NCBI GenBank assembly: GCA_016201065.1
Contig: JACQDL010000048.1
Span: forward strand, 1-52,439
Source of the DNA: Actinomycetota bacterium
Lineage (GTDB): Bacteria > Actinomycetota > Actinomycetes > Mycobacteriales > JACQDL01
Length of the DNA stretch: 52,439 bases
Direction of reading: 5' to 3'
Part shown: positions 1-11,271 of the stretch, piece by piece
Layout: every line of letters starts with the position of its first letter
Position numbering within the stretch: position 1 is the stretch's first letter
Notes under the pieces: generated by a model
Database searches by the model: none
Seen by the model: only the letters and a program-made list of their open reading frames with translations
Told to the model about the DNA's origin: nothing
Translations under genes and position numbers: made by a program

Positions 1-76
1 CCAACACAAAAGAATCAGACCGCTTCTTCCACCGCAGCAGCGAATCCCACTCGGCAGGCTCAACCTCGATGACCAT
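1..76 (-). mobile_element. 5' end of an IS630-like transposase gene, cut by the window edge
   Basis: An ATG at 76 on the minus strand opens a frame of 25 codons that runs off the window. It reads MVIEVEPAEWDSLLRWKKRS and continues SDSFVL. This resembles the first residues of the helix-turn-helix module of actinobacterial IS630-type transposases, which have an E-W-x-x-L-x-R-W-K-R start. The DNA from 1 to about 130 is clearly less GC-rich than the rest of the window, as expected for a mobile element. Only the N-terminus is visible, so the family call rests on a short recalled similarity and could be wrong. Confidence 0.4.
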
Positions 77-139
77 ATGACAATGCTACGCCAACCCGAG
101 AATATTCGAGAATCCGGTTTTGTTTAATGTTCGCCATAC

Positions 140-481
140 GTGCCCACATCCCTTGTGCTGCAACGGATCGACGGCGTGGAGTCGTCCTTCCTCTCGCAGC
201 TCAACCAGTACGCCGACAAGCCCGGTCTGACGGTCATCCTGACCGGCCAGCCGCAACAGTCGGAACGGTGCGCTGCGGATCGCGGAGTCCGCAGCCGCTT
301 CCATCAGGGCGGGACGGCTGCCCGCGTGGTTGAGGACCGGCTGTACCGGGACGTGGCGCACCGGTTGAAGGATGCGGGTTACGCGGTGCTTCATCACGAG
401 GTCAAGGACGAGCCAGCCGAGGCGGTGGCGGCTGTGCTCCTGGACGCGATGCTTGAACGGCTCGGCCAGCACTCAGACTGA
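140..481 (+). pseudogene. C-terminal remnant of a thymidylate-kinase-like P-loop ATPase
   Basis: The 113 codons match the C-terminal half of dTMP-kinase-like proteins. There is a hydrophobic strand (LTVILTG) followed by the LID-like stretch with R-x-x-x-R-x-x-x-R-F, then an ERLYRDVAHRLKDAG helix and a final EAVAAVLLDAM helix. The N-terminal Walker A loop is missing, and an in-frame stop at 125-127 closes the frame just upstream, at the junction with AT-richer, transposase-like DNA. I therefore read it as a gene that lost its 5' half, probably by insertion of the neighbouring element. The GTG at 140 is only the first possible start of the surviving frame. It overlaps the convergent CYTH gene by 9 bases. 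Confidence 0.5.
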
Positions 482-1015
482 CGTTCGCGCGGCGCGCACC
501 AAGGAGTCGTAGGTCTCTTCGGTGCGCTCGGCCTCGATACCCAGGGACGCCACGAACACGGCCAGCCCAGCTTGTACAGCCTCGCTCGACACATCGCCCG
601 GCACCATGCGCTCCAGCTCCAGGAAGTGGCCGATGCCCTCGACCTCATCCACGCACAAGGAGAAGTCAGCCAGAACGGCCGTACGCCGAACCTTGGCGAT
701 ACGCACGGTCGGGTAGAAGCCCATGGTCAGGATGGCGCGGTGCATCTGCTCGCGGTCGGCAACAGCCGTCTCGTGCTCCTCGCAGGCGAGCGCGTTCTCA
801 GCCGGACGCTTGAGGGTAAAGGCGTGCCGACCGTCCACAGTGCGCAGGCGTACGAAGGACACACCGAGCTTGCTGTCACCGTACGACCAGCCCGTGGGCG
901 CATAAGCCTGGTCATCCTGGTATACCGGCGCGCCCAGTTCGATGCCTCGCGTCTTGAGCACCACCATGAGCGCTTCCGTGTCCTGGACGCGGTACTTGAC
1001 CTCGATCTCGCGCAC
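473..1015 (-). CDS. CYTH-domain protein (class IV adenylate cyclase / triphosphatase family)
   Basis: The 180-residue protein opens with REIEVKYRV, which contains the E-x-E-x-K signature of the CYTH superfamily (CyaB adenylate cyclases and thiamine-triphosphatase-like enzymes). Family features follow: a V-R-L-R-T strand, FTLKRP near residue 78, a basic pair at VRIAKVRR and an acidic HFLELE strand near residue 130. These residues line the triphosphate tunnel. The start is the GTG at 1015, chosen because GGAGG lies four bases upstream and the E-x-E-x-K motif begins at once; the longer frame to 1174 has no family sequence. Members act on ATP or small triphosphates with divalent metal. Which reaction applies here cannot be decided. 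In actinomycetes such genes can sit beside a dTMP-kinase-like ATPase, whose remnant is next door. Confidence 0.8.
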   Translation of the reverse strand: MREIEVKYRVQDTEALMVVLKTRGIELGAPVYQDDQAYAPTGWSYGDSKLGVSFVRLRTVDGRHAFTLKRPAENALACEEHETAVADREQMHRAILTMGFYPTVRIAKVRRTAVLADFSLCVDEVEGIGHFLELERMVPGDVSSEAVQAGLAVFVASLGIEAERTEETYDSLVRAARTSV

Positions 1016-1410
1016 GCCGCCTCCGTGCCGTTCTGTTACGAGCAGCCGGGGCCACCGTACACACGTGTGCCGGCAGAGGCAAAGCGGCGTAGCGCGTCGC
1101 GGGCGATCATTGCCTTGTCCTTCCACCCGGGCATGCAGCCACATGAGCGGATCAGACGGGCCCGTATGCGGCATATCGGGTACAAGTCACTTATCCGCAG
1201 ACTGTGCGCTCCGTAGTCAAGGCGACACTCCCGGCCCACGCTCCCCGACCGCACCCCAGTCGCTCAGGCTGAACAGGTACGGCGCGGGCAGCGCCGAACC
1301 CGGCAGCATTCTCCGGGAAATCCCTGACGCGCCGGGTCGTGTCGCGCGGCAGAATCTGCGTCGAGAAGCTTCAGGTGGTCGCTCCTAAGATGTCTCCGGG
1401 GGGAGATTCG
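1016..1410. other. Intergenic region between divergent CYTH and biosynthetic operon
   Basis: No gene is supported in these 395 bases. They hold the upstream regions of the CYTH gene (minus) and of the twelve-gene biosynthetic operon (plus). A TAAGAT hexamer at 1386-1391 could be a -10 element for the operon, but I see no good -35 at 16-18 bases, so no promoter is called. The ribosome binding site of the first operon gene is the G-rich run GGGGGGAG at about 1398-1404. Confidence 0.4.
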
Positions 1411-4795
<3,385 letters not shown>

Positions 4796-4855
4796 CGGGC
4801 CAGCCGTCACGCGGTGATCGGCTTCCGTTCCCTCTCCTGTCGAAAGGTTCACGCC

Positions 4856-6538
4856 ATGGTCTCGTTCGCGGCCACCGTCCTGTCCCCCGAGCAGCGTGTG
4901 GCGCTGGCTGCCGATCCCGGGGTCGGTGGGGGCAACCTGCTCCGGTCCGCCCTCGCCGCCAGCCCGCACCCCGATGAGCCGTTCATCTACTCGGCGACCG
5001 CGCTGCCGACCACGGACCACCGGCTGGTGCACCACCTCAGCCTGAACGACCTGGATCAGCTGGCGCAGAGCTGGTCGGCCTGGTACGTCGAGCAGGGGGT
5101 CCGGCCGCGGGACCGGGTTGCGGTGTTCCTCGCCGACTCCTTCGCCTACTCACTGCACTTCTACGCCCTGGCGCAGATCGGCGCCGTTGCCGTCCTGATC
5201 AACAGCAACGCCTCCCGGGCGATCAGCGAGTCCCTGATCGAGCAGACCCGACCGGTGGGCCTCTACACCGACCGCACCCGCCTGACGCTGCTCGACCGGA
5301 CGGCACCCGAGCTCGCCAGCCTGTGCTGGACCCGCACGGTCGAGGAGCTGCCGGCCCCGCCCGCCCGGGCACTGGACGAGCACTCGTGGTACCGGCACGA
5401 CCAGGAGGACCCGGTCGCGATCCTGCACTCCTCGGGTACCACGGGGCGCCCCAAGCCCACGATCCACACGCACCGGTCGATCGTCTCCGGCCCGAAGTTC
5501 CGGCTGGTCGACCACACCGAGACGCCAGGTGCCCTGATGCTGACGTCGCTGCCCCAGTCGCACCTGGGATGCATCGCCTACACCGCCTACGCTGTCCTCG
5601 GCGGCACGCCGCTGGTGGCCCTGCGCGACAGCACCGGTGCCGAGCTCGCCGCGGCGGTCGCGGAGCACCGTCCGACGGCCGTGATGTCGTTCGCGCACGG
5701 CTACGCGGAGCTGGCGGCGCTCGACGTCCGCCCCGGTGACCTGGACTCGGTGAACGTCTGGATCTCGATCGGGGACGCCGTTCACCAGGCACACATCACC
5801 CGAGTCCTCGCGCAGCGCAGCGCCGGGCTGCCGCCGGCCGCCTTCTACGACCGGTTGGGGACGACGGAGCTCGGCTGGGGTGTGCTGCTCCAGGTCCGGA
5901 CCCTCGCCTCGGAACGCAAGGACCGCTGTGCGGGAAGGCCCGTCGGTGTCGCCGAGGTGGCAGTCCTGCGACCGGACGGAACCCCCGCCGCGCCAGGTGA
6001 GGTTGGCCTGCTCGGGGCCCGCGGACCCGCCATCACGCCCGGGTACTGGAACGACTCGGCGACGACCCACGCCAGCCGGCTGGCCGGCTACTGGCTGACC
6101 GGTGACATGGCGCTCCGGGACGAGAACGGGGACCACTACCTCGTCGACCGGGCCGCCGACGCGATCCCGACCTCGTCCGGAATGGGCTACTCGGTGGCCA
6201 TGGAGGAGGTGCTGCTCGCCAGCCTCGCGCAGGTCAGCGACTGCGCCGTGGTCGCGGGCAGGTACGGGGAGGAGGTCGTGCCGGTGGCTGTGGTCACCAC
6301 GCACACCGGTGACGTCGACGCAGGGTTGCTGATGGCGGGTGCCAACGACGCGCTGCGGGCGGCCGGTCATCCTGAGCTCGCGCTGCTGGAGGTCGCCCGC
6401 ACGGAGCAGGACTTCCCCCTGGGCGTCACCGGGAAGGTGCTCAAGCGGCAGCTGCGTGAACGCTACGACGCGCTCGGGACGTACCTCGCCGGCGCCGGGT
6501 CGCGACACCGGGCGACGGCCCCCGCCCTGGTCCCCTGA
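4856..6538 (+). CDS. AMP-forming ligase (acyl-CoA synthetase superfamily), candidate CreM-like diazotase
   Basis: The 560-residue protein is an adenylate-forming enzyme: phosphate loop HSSGTTGRPK (191-200), YDRLGTTELGWG (331-342), GYWLTGD (411-417) and the catalytic-type lysine of VTGK (Lys527). The hinge region normally read G-R-x-K-D-x-I is VDRAADAI here, followed by an unusual SSGMGYSVAMEE instead of the glycine-rich G-x-x-V-x-P-x-E-V-E, so it is not a standard acyl-CoA synthetase. No carrier protein or CoA-dependent partner lies in the operon. Members of this superfamily such as CreM use ATP and nitrite to diazotise arylamines. Position between arylamine genes and a nitrate reductase suggests the same role, but this is inference. 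Start ATG 4856 with GAAAGG upstream; an earlier ATG at 4814 lacks a ribosome site. Confidence 0.75.
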   Translation: MVSFAATVLSPEQRVALAADPGVGGGNLLRSALAASPHPDEPFIYSATALPTTDHRLVHHLSLNDLDQLAQSWSAWYVEQGVRPRDRVAVFLADSFAYSLHFYALAQIGAVAVLINSNASRAISESLIEQTRPVGLYTDRTRLTLLDRTAPELASLCWTRTVEELPAPPARALDEHSWYRHDQEDPVAILHSSGTTGRPKPTIHTHRSIVSGPKFRLVDHTETPGALMLTSLPQSHLGCIAYTAYAVLGGTPLVALRDSTGAELAAAVAEHRPTAVMSFAHGYAELAALDVRPGDLDSVNVWISIGDAVHQAHITRVLAQRSAGLPPAAFYDRLGTTELGWGVLLQVRTLASERKDRCAGRPVGVAEVAVLRPDGTPAAPGEVGLLGARGPAITPGYWNDSATTHASRLAGYWLTGDMALRDENGDHYLVDRAADAIPTSSGMGYSVAMEEVLLASLAQVSDCAVVAGRYGEEVVPVAVVTTHTGDVDAGLLMAGANDALRAAGHPELALLEVARTEQDFPLGVTGKVLKRQLRERYDALGTYLAGAGSRHRATAPALVP

Positions 6539-6549
6539 CCCGTGAACCA

Positions 6550-8862
6550 GTGACCTCACCGGACGAACGAGGGAGTGCGGTCTCCCTGGCAGCCCAGGAT
6601 CTGGCAGCCCAGGATCTGGCAGCCCAGCATGGTGCCGGGGAGACCGTCGGCCGGGTCGCCACGCACTGCCCGTACTGCGCGTTGCAGTGCGCCACCTACC
6701 TCACCCCCACCGCCGGTGGTAACGGTTCCGGCGGCGTCGAGGTGAGCGGCCGGGACTTTCCGACCAACCGCGGCGGCCTGTGCCAGAAGGGGTGGACGGC
6801 GGCGGCCGTGCTGCGGGCAACGGATCGGCTGACCACGCCCCTGGTCCGGGAGCGGGCCGCCGACGGCCGGCGCGGCGAGCTGCGCCCGGCGTCATGGCCG
6901 GAGGCGCTGGACGTGGTGACGGCGGGGGTGCAGGCGGCGCAGGACGCGGGCGGTCCGGATGCGGTGGCGGTGTTCGGCGGCGGCGGGCTGACCAACGAGA
7001 AGGCCTACCTGCTGGGCATGTTCGCCCGGGCCGTGCTGGGCACCTCCCAGATCGACTACAACGGACGGTTCTGCATGTCCTCGGCGGCGGCTGCCGGGAA
7101 CCGGGCGTTCGGCGTCGACCGGGGGCTCCCCTTCCCGCTCGCCGACCTCGGCGGAGCGGACGCCATCCTGCTGGTGGGCAGCAACCTGGCCGAGACGATG
7201 CCACCGGCGTGCGGGCACCTCGCCCGCGCCCGGAGCCGGGGCGGGTTGATCGTCGTCGACCCGCGGCGTACGGCGACCGCGGCGCTGGCCGAGGACGCCG
7301 GTGGCCTGCACCTGCAGAACACCCCGGGCACCGACCTGGCCCTGATGCTCGGCCTGCTGCACGTCGTGGTGCACGAACAGCTGACCGACACCGGCTACGT
7401 CACCGAGCGGACCACCGGGTACCCGGCGGTGGTCGCCGCGGCCGGCGCGTGGTGGCCCGAGCGCACCGAGGGCGTCACCGGGGTGCCCGCGGCACTGATC
7501 CGCGGGGCGGCCCGCCGGTTGGCCGCGGCCGCCCCGGTGCACGGCGGCGCGGGCGGGTACGTGCTCACCGGCCGCGGCGCGGAGCAGCACACCAAGGGCA
7601 CCGACACGGTGACCGCGTGCATCGACCTCGCGCTGGCGCTGGGCCTGCCGGGCCGGACCGGAAGCGGCTACGGCTGCCTGACCGGCCAGGGCAACGGGCA
7701 GGGTGGCCGGGAGCACGGTCAGAAGGCCGACCAGCTGCCCGGCTACCGCCACCTCGGCGACCCCGCCGCCCGCGCCCAGGTGGCCGCCGTGTGGGGGGTG
7801 GACCCCGACCAGCTGCCCGGACCGGGCCGGTCTGCGGTGGAGCTCCTGCAGGCTCTCGGCACCCCGACCGGGCCGCGCGCGCTGCTGGTGCACGGCTCCA
7901 ACCTGGCGGTCTGCGCGCCCCGCTCGGGTGCCGTCACCGAACGACTCCAGGCCCTGGAGCTGCTGGTGGTCTGCGACGTGGTGCCGTCGGAGACCGCGCT
8001 CCTCGCCGACGTGGTCCTGCCGGTGGCCCAGTGGGCCGAGGAGGACGGCACGATGACCACCCTGGAAGGGCGGGTCGTCCGTCGCCGCCGGGCGGTCGCA
8101 GCACCACCCGGAGTACGTGACGAGCTGGACGTCCTCGCCGACCTCGCCGACCGCCTCGGCCGGCCCGGCCTCGTGCCGCGCGGGCCGCGAGCGGCGTTCG
8201 AGCAGCTGGCCCGCGCCAGCGCCGGTGGTCCGGCGGACTATTCCGGGATCAGCTACGACCGCATCGACGCGGGCGAGGCCCTCTACTGGCCCTGCCCGCG
8301 GACCGGTCCGGATGACGGCCCCGGCAGCCCCGACGGCGACGCCCAGCGGCACCCGGGCACGCCGCGGCTGTTCCTCGACGTCTTCGCGACGGTGGACGGG
8401 CGAGCCAGGTTCGTCCCGGTCGACCACCGCCCCCCCGACGACGACCTGCGCCCCGACGCTCCGCTGTACCTGATCACGGGCCGGGTGCTGCAGCACTACC
8501 AGTCCGGCGCCCAGACCCGCCGCGTCCCCGAGCTGAACCACGCCGTCCCGGGACCGTTCGTCGAGCTCCACCCCGACCTCGCGACCCGGCTGGGCATCGA
8601 ACCCCGCGATCATGTCGTCGTCAGCAACGCCCGAGGCCAGGCCACCGTCCCGGCCCGGATCACCGACACCATCCGGACCGACACCGTGTTCATGCCCTTC
8701 CACTGGTCCGGGTCCGGTGCCGCCAACGCGCTGACCAACGACGCCCTGGACCCGATCAGCCGGATGCCGGAGCTCAAGGTCTGTGCGGTCCAGCTCCGCC
8801 GGGCTGAGCCCGCACCCGACACCGGTCGGGTCGCCCGCACGCCCGCGGTGGGGACGGTGTGA
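6550..8862 (+). CDS. nasA: Assimilatory-type nitrate reductase catalytic subunit (Mo-bis-MGD, NasA/NarB-like)
   Basis: The 770-residue protein belongs to the molybdopterin oxidoreductases. Cys40, Cys43, Cys47 and Cys78 (C-P-Y-C-A-L-Q-C then L-C-Q-K-G) bind a [4Fe-4S] cluster, and NGRFCMSSA supplies the Mo-ligating Cys175 seen in Nap/Nas enzymes. GQGNGQGGREHGQKADQLPGY in the middle and TGRVLQHYQSG at the start of the C-terminal dinucleotide-binding domain are also of Nas/Nap type. It has no twin-arginine signal, so it should be cytoplasmic. Expected reaction: nitrate to nitrite, with electrons from the flavoprotein encoded next. No nitrite reductase (NirB/NirD) or nitrate transporter follows. 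It lies 11 bases after the ligase gene in one operon. The N-terminus carries a triplicated 15-base repeat, so the exact start (GTG 6550) is uncertain. Confidence 0.85.
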   Translation: MTSPDERGSAVSLAAQDLAAQDLAAQHGAGETVGRVATHCPYCALQCATYLTPTAGGNGSGGVEVSGRDFPTNRGGLCQKGWTAAAVLRATDRLTTPLVRERAADGRRGELRPASWPEALDVVTAGVQAAQDAGGPDAVAVFGGGGLTNEKAYLLGMFARAVLGTSQIDYNGRFCMSSAAAAGNRAFGVDRGLPFPLADLGGADAILLVGSNLAETMPPACGHLARARSRGGLIVVDPRRTATAALAEDAGGLHLQNTPGTDLALMLGLLHVVVHEQLTDTGYVTERTTGYPAVVAAAGAWWPERTEGVTGVPAALIRGAARRLAAAAPVHGGAGGYVLTGRGAEQHTKGTDTVTACIDLALALGLPGRTGSGYGCLTGQGNGQGGREHGQKADQLPGYRHLGDPAARAQVAAVWGVDPDQLPGPGRSAVELLQALGTPTGPRALLVHGSNLAVCAPRSGAVTERLQALELLVVCDVVPSETALLADVVLPVAQWAEEDGTMTTLEGRVVRRRRAVAAPPGVRDELDVLADLADRLGRPGLVPRGPRAAFEQLARASAGGPADYSGISYDRIDAGEALYWPCPRTGPDDGPGSPDGDAQRHPGTPRLFLDVFATVDGRARFVPVDHRPPDDDLRPDAPLYLITGRVLQHYQSGAQTRRVPELNHAVPGPFVELHPDLATRLGIEPRDHVVVSNARGQATVPARITDTIRTDTVFMPFHWSGSGAANALTNDALDPISRMPELKVCAVQLRRAEPAPDTGRVARTPAVGTV
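6586..6630 (+). repeat. Triplicated 15-bp in-frame repeat in nasA
   Basis: Three copies of ctggcagcccaggat (the third ends cagcat) lie head to tail and encode LAAQD-LAAQD-LAAQH in the N-terminal extension of the nitrate reductase, before the iron-sulphur motif. Being in frame and outside the conserved fold, it is probably neutral slippage. Confidence 0.95.
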
Positions 8863-10478
8863 TGACCCGGCCGGCCGACGACCAGGAGGCAGCCCCGTGG
8901 CGTGGGGCGACCGCACCCCAACGCGTGGTGGTGGTCGGGTTCGGGATGGCCGGTGGTCGGTTCGTGGACGAGCTGCTCACCCGCGAGGTGAACGGCCGGG
9001 CAACCCGGCGGAGCGCCGTGACCGTGGTGGGTGCCGAGCCCTATCCCGCCTACAACCGGGTCCTGCTGTCCGACGTGGTTGCCGGCCGGGCGGACGTCAC
9101 CGCACTCGGTCTGCGGGACCCCGGCCACCACGCCAGCCGCGGCATCGACATCCGCGTCTCCAGCCACGCCACCGGCCTCGACCTCCAGGTCGGCGCCGTC
9201 ACGCTGGACGACGGCAGCCGGCTGCCGTTCGACCGGTTGCTGCTCGCCACCGGGGCCGAGCCGGTGGTCCCGGCACTGGACGGCCTCGACCCGGACCGGT
9301 CACGGCCGGCGGGCGTGTACACCCTGCGCACCATCGACGACGCCCGCGAGATCGTCGCCGCCACGACCAACGCCAGCCGCGCCGTCGTTCTCGGTGGCGG
9401 TCCGCTCGGCCTTGAGGCGGCTCGTGGCCTTGCCCACCGCGGTCTGGCCGTGCAGCTGCTGCACGCCGGCGACCACCTGCTGGCGGGCGTGCTCGACCCG
9501 ACCGGCGGCATCGTGCTGTCGCGGGCGCTGCGCAGGCTCAGGATCGGGATCGACGTGCGCACCGGCACTGCCGTCACGGCGATCGAGGTACGTCGCGGCC
9601 GGCTCACCGGGGTCCGGCTGGCCGGAGCGTCCGGTGAGCCGGACGAGACGTTGCCGACCGACCTGCTGGTGATCGCCTGCGGCATCACGCCGCGCACACT
9701 CCTGGCCAGCGGTGCGGGGCTGGTCGTCGAGCGGGGCATCGTGGTCGACGACGGCCTCGCCACCGCAGACCCCCGGGTGCTTGCCATCGGCGATTGCGCC
9801 GAGCACCAGGGCCGGGTCCATGGCCTGGTCGCGCCGGCCTGGGAGCAGGCCCGCATCGCCGCGGACCTCATCACCGGTGCCGACCCCGCCGCCCGCTTCC
9901 TGGGCCACCGGCCATCGGTCCGGCTCAAGGCCGCGGACCTCGAGGTCGCCGTGATCGGCGACGCGCTGGCCGACCCGTGGTCCGAGGAGGACGGGGTCGA
10001 GGTGGTCCAGCTGCTCGACCCGGGTCGCGACCGCTACGTCAAGGCGGTGGTCCGTGCCGGCACGGTCGTGGGTGCCGCCGTGGTTGGCGACGCCCGCGCT
10101 GCCGCGGAGCTGCGCCTCATGGTGGAACGCGCCTCCCCTGCGCCCGCCGACCTGGCCAGCCTTCTCCTGCCCGGCACCCGGCGCACGGACCAGTACCCCG
10201 ATCGCACCGACGACCCCACCGCCATCCCCGACCGAACCACGATCTGCGGCTGCCACGGCGTCACCAAGGGCGCCCTGGTCAAGGCCTGGGCCGCGGGTGC
10301 CCGAAGCGCGCCGGACCTGTCCAGCGCCACCCGCGCCTGCACCGGCTGCGGCTCGTGTACCGACGCGGTCGCCGGGATGGCGCGGTGGCTCCAGCGGGTG
10401 CTGCCCGAGGCGGCGCCGACCCGTTCTCCGACCTCTCCGACCTCTCCGACCGCGACCCGAAAGCTGAGGACGATGTGA
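8862..10478 (+). CDS. nasB: FAD/NAD(P)H oxidoreductase with BFD-like [2Fe-2S] domain (nitrate reductase electron-transfer subunit, NasB-like)
   Basis: The 538-residue protein has an N-terminal FAD-binding fold (VVVVGFGMAGGRF near residue 18), the NYPAYNR-type YPAYNRVLLSDV segment of NirB-like reductases, a second dinucleotide site (VVLGGGPLGLEAA near 170) and the FAD-closing AIGDCAEH. The C-terminus carries C-G-C-H-G-V (residue ~461) and C-T-G-C-G-S-C (~493), the four-cysteine BFD-like cluster site. The sirohaem part of NirB is absent, so it should carry electrons from NAD(P)H to the catalytic subunit rather than reduce nitrite. ATG 8862 overlaps the nasA stop by one base; GTG 8859 is possible. 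The last residues are coded by three 9-bp repeats. Confidence 0.83.
   Translation: MTRPADDQEAAPWRGATAPQRVVVVGFGMAGGRFVDELLTREVNGRATRRSAVTVVGAEPYPAYNRVLLSDVVAGRADVTALGLRDPGHHASRGIDIRVSSHATGLDLQVGAVTLDDGSRLPFDRLLLATGAEPVVPALDGLDPDRSRPAGVYTLRTIDDAREIVAATTNASRAVVLGGGPLGLEAARGLAHRGLAVQLLHAGDHLLAGVLDPTGGIVLSRALRRLRIGIDVRTGTAVTAIEVRRGRLTGVRLAGASGEPDETLPTDLLVIACGITPRTLLASGAGLVVERGIVVDDGLATADPRVLAIGDCAEHQGRVHGLVAPAWEQARIAADLITGADPAARFLGHRPSVRLKAADLEVAVIGDALADPWSEEDGVEVVQLLDPGRDRYVKAVVRAGTVVGAAVVGDARAAAELRLMVERASPAPADLASLLLPGTRRTDQYPDRTDDPTAIPDRTTICGCHGVTKGALVKAWAAGARSAPDLSSATRACTGCGSCTDAVAGMARWLQRVLPEAAPTRSPTSPTSPTATRKLRTM
10425..10451 (+). repeat. Three 9-bp in-frame repeats at the end of nasB
   Basis: Three tandem copies of tctccgacc encode SPT-SPT-SPT in the tail of the flavoprotein, beyond the iron-sulphur domain. 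They precede the overlap with the cupin gene. Confidence 0.95.
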
Positions 10479-11269
10479 CCCAGAACGACCTCGCCACCGG
10501 TGCGGTGGTCCGCTCCGCCGAGCTCGTGTTCGAGCCGCACGACGGCTTCCTGACGGCCCGTGCCGTCGGTGAACGGATCGGTGCCAGGCTGGTGCGCCTC
10601 GACGTCGTGCGGCTGGCCGCCGGCCGTAGCTGGACCGTCCCCGACAGCGCGGACGAGCTCACCGTGGTGGTCCTCTCGGGCAGCGGCACCGGCCAGGTCG
10701 GTGACACCGCGAGGCCGGTCCGGTCGGCCTCCACGATGCATGGTCCGACCGGGAGCACCGTGCGGGTGCGGGCCGACGACCGGTCCGACATGGTGCTCTA
10801 TGTCTGGTTGAGCGGGCTCCTGCCCGGCCGCCCGACATCCGGCGCGCCGCGCCTGTTCGGGTCGCTCTGGGACACCGGGACCCAGCTGAGGAACTTCGCC
10901 GGCACCGGCCAGCTCAGCCCTGCCGAGCTGCCCGCCACGATGAACTTCATCTTCTGGCCGGGTACCGGCAGCGCCCAGCTCTGCCTTCACTGCGGAATCC
11001 AGGAGCCCGGCGAGACATTCAGCGTGCACCTGCACCCGGAGAGTGAGGACGCCTTCGTCGCGTTCGAGGGCGCCGGCCAGATGTACCTGCGGGACCGGTG
11101 GATCGACGTGCAGCAGGGCGACGTGCTGTTCGCGCCGCCGATGGTCCTGCACGGGGCGCGCAACCCACACCGCGGACGGCACGCTCGGCGGTTCGTCACC
11201 TGCGGCGGTCCCACCCCGTTCGACCCGTTCCTCTACGACGCCGCCGGCGCCTGTGCCGAGGTGCGTTGA
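10475..11269 (+). CDS. Cupin-domain protein with intact metal site
   Basis: The 264-residue protein looks like a bicupin. The first half is degenerate. The second has both classical cupin motifs: G-E-T-F-S-V-H-L-H-P-E-S-E (near residue 185; two His and a Glu) and G-D-V-L-F-A-P-P-M-V-L-H-G-A-R-N (near 215; the third His). A metal-dependent isomerase, oxygenase or binding protein is therefore expected. Known N-N-bond enzymes include cupins fused to or paired with MetRS-like proteins (hydrazine synthetases), but no MetRS partner is present here, so that link is only suggestive. The GTG start overlaps the nasB stop (ATGTGA), and AsnB follows two bases after its stop, which places it firmly in the operon. 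Confidence 0.8.
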   Translation: MTQNDLATGAVVRSAELVFEPHDGFLTARAVGERIGARLVRLDVVRLAAGRSWTVPDSADELTVVVLSGSGTGQVGDTARPVRSASTMHGPTGSTVRVRADDRSDMVLYVWLSGLLPGRPTSGAPRLFGSLWDTGTQLRNFAGTGQLSPAELPATMNFIFWPGTGSAQLCLHCGIQEPGETFSVHLHPESEDAFVAFEGAGQMYLRDRWIDVQQGDVLFAPPMVLHGARNPHRGRHARRFVTCGGPTPFDPFLYDAAGACAEVR

Positions 11270-11271
11270 CC

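Noticed and set aside
86-472. Minus-strand frame of 128 codons opposite the kinase-like remnant
   Set aside because: No domain-like sequence. The plus strand shows recognisable kinase-like segments.
6550-8862. Formate dehydrogenase or periplasmic NapA
   Set aside because: The Mo ligand is Cys in an NGRFCMSSA context as in Nas/Nap, there is no twin-arginine signal, and a NasB-like partner with BFD cluster follows.
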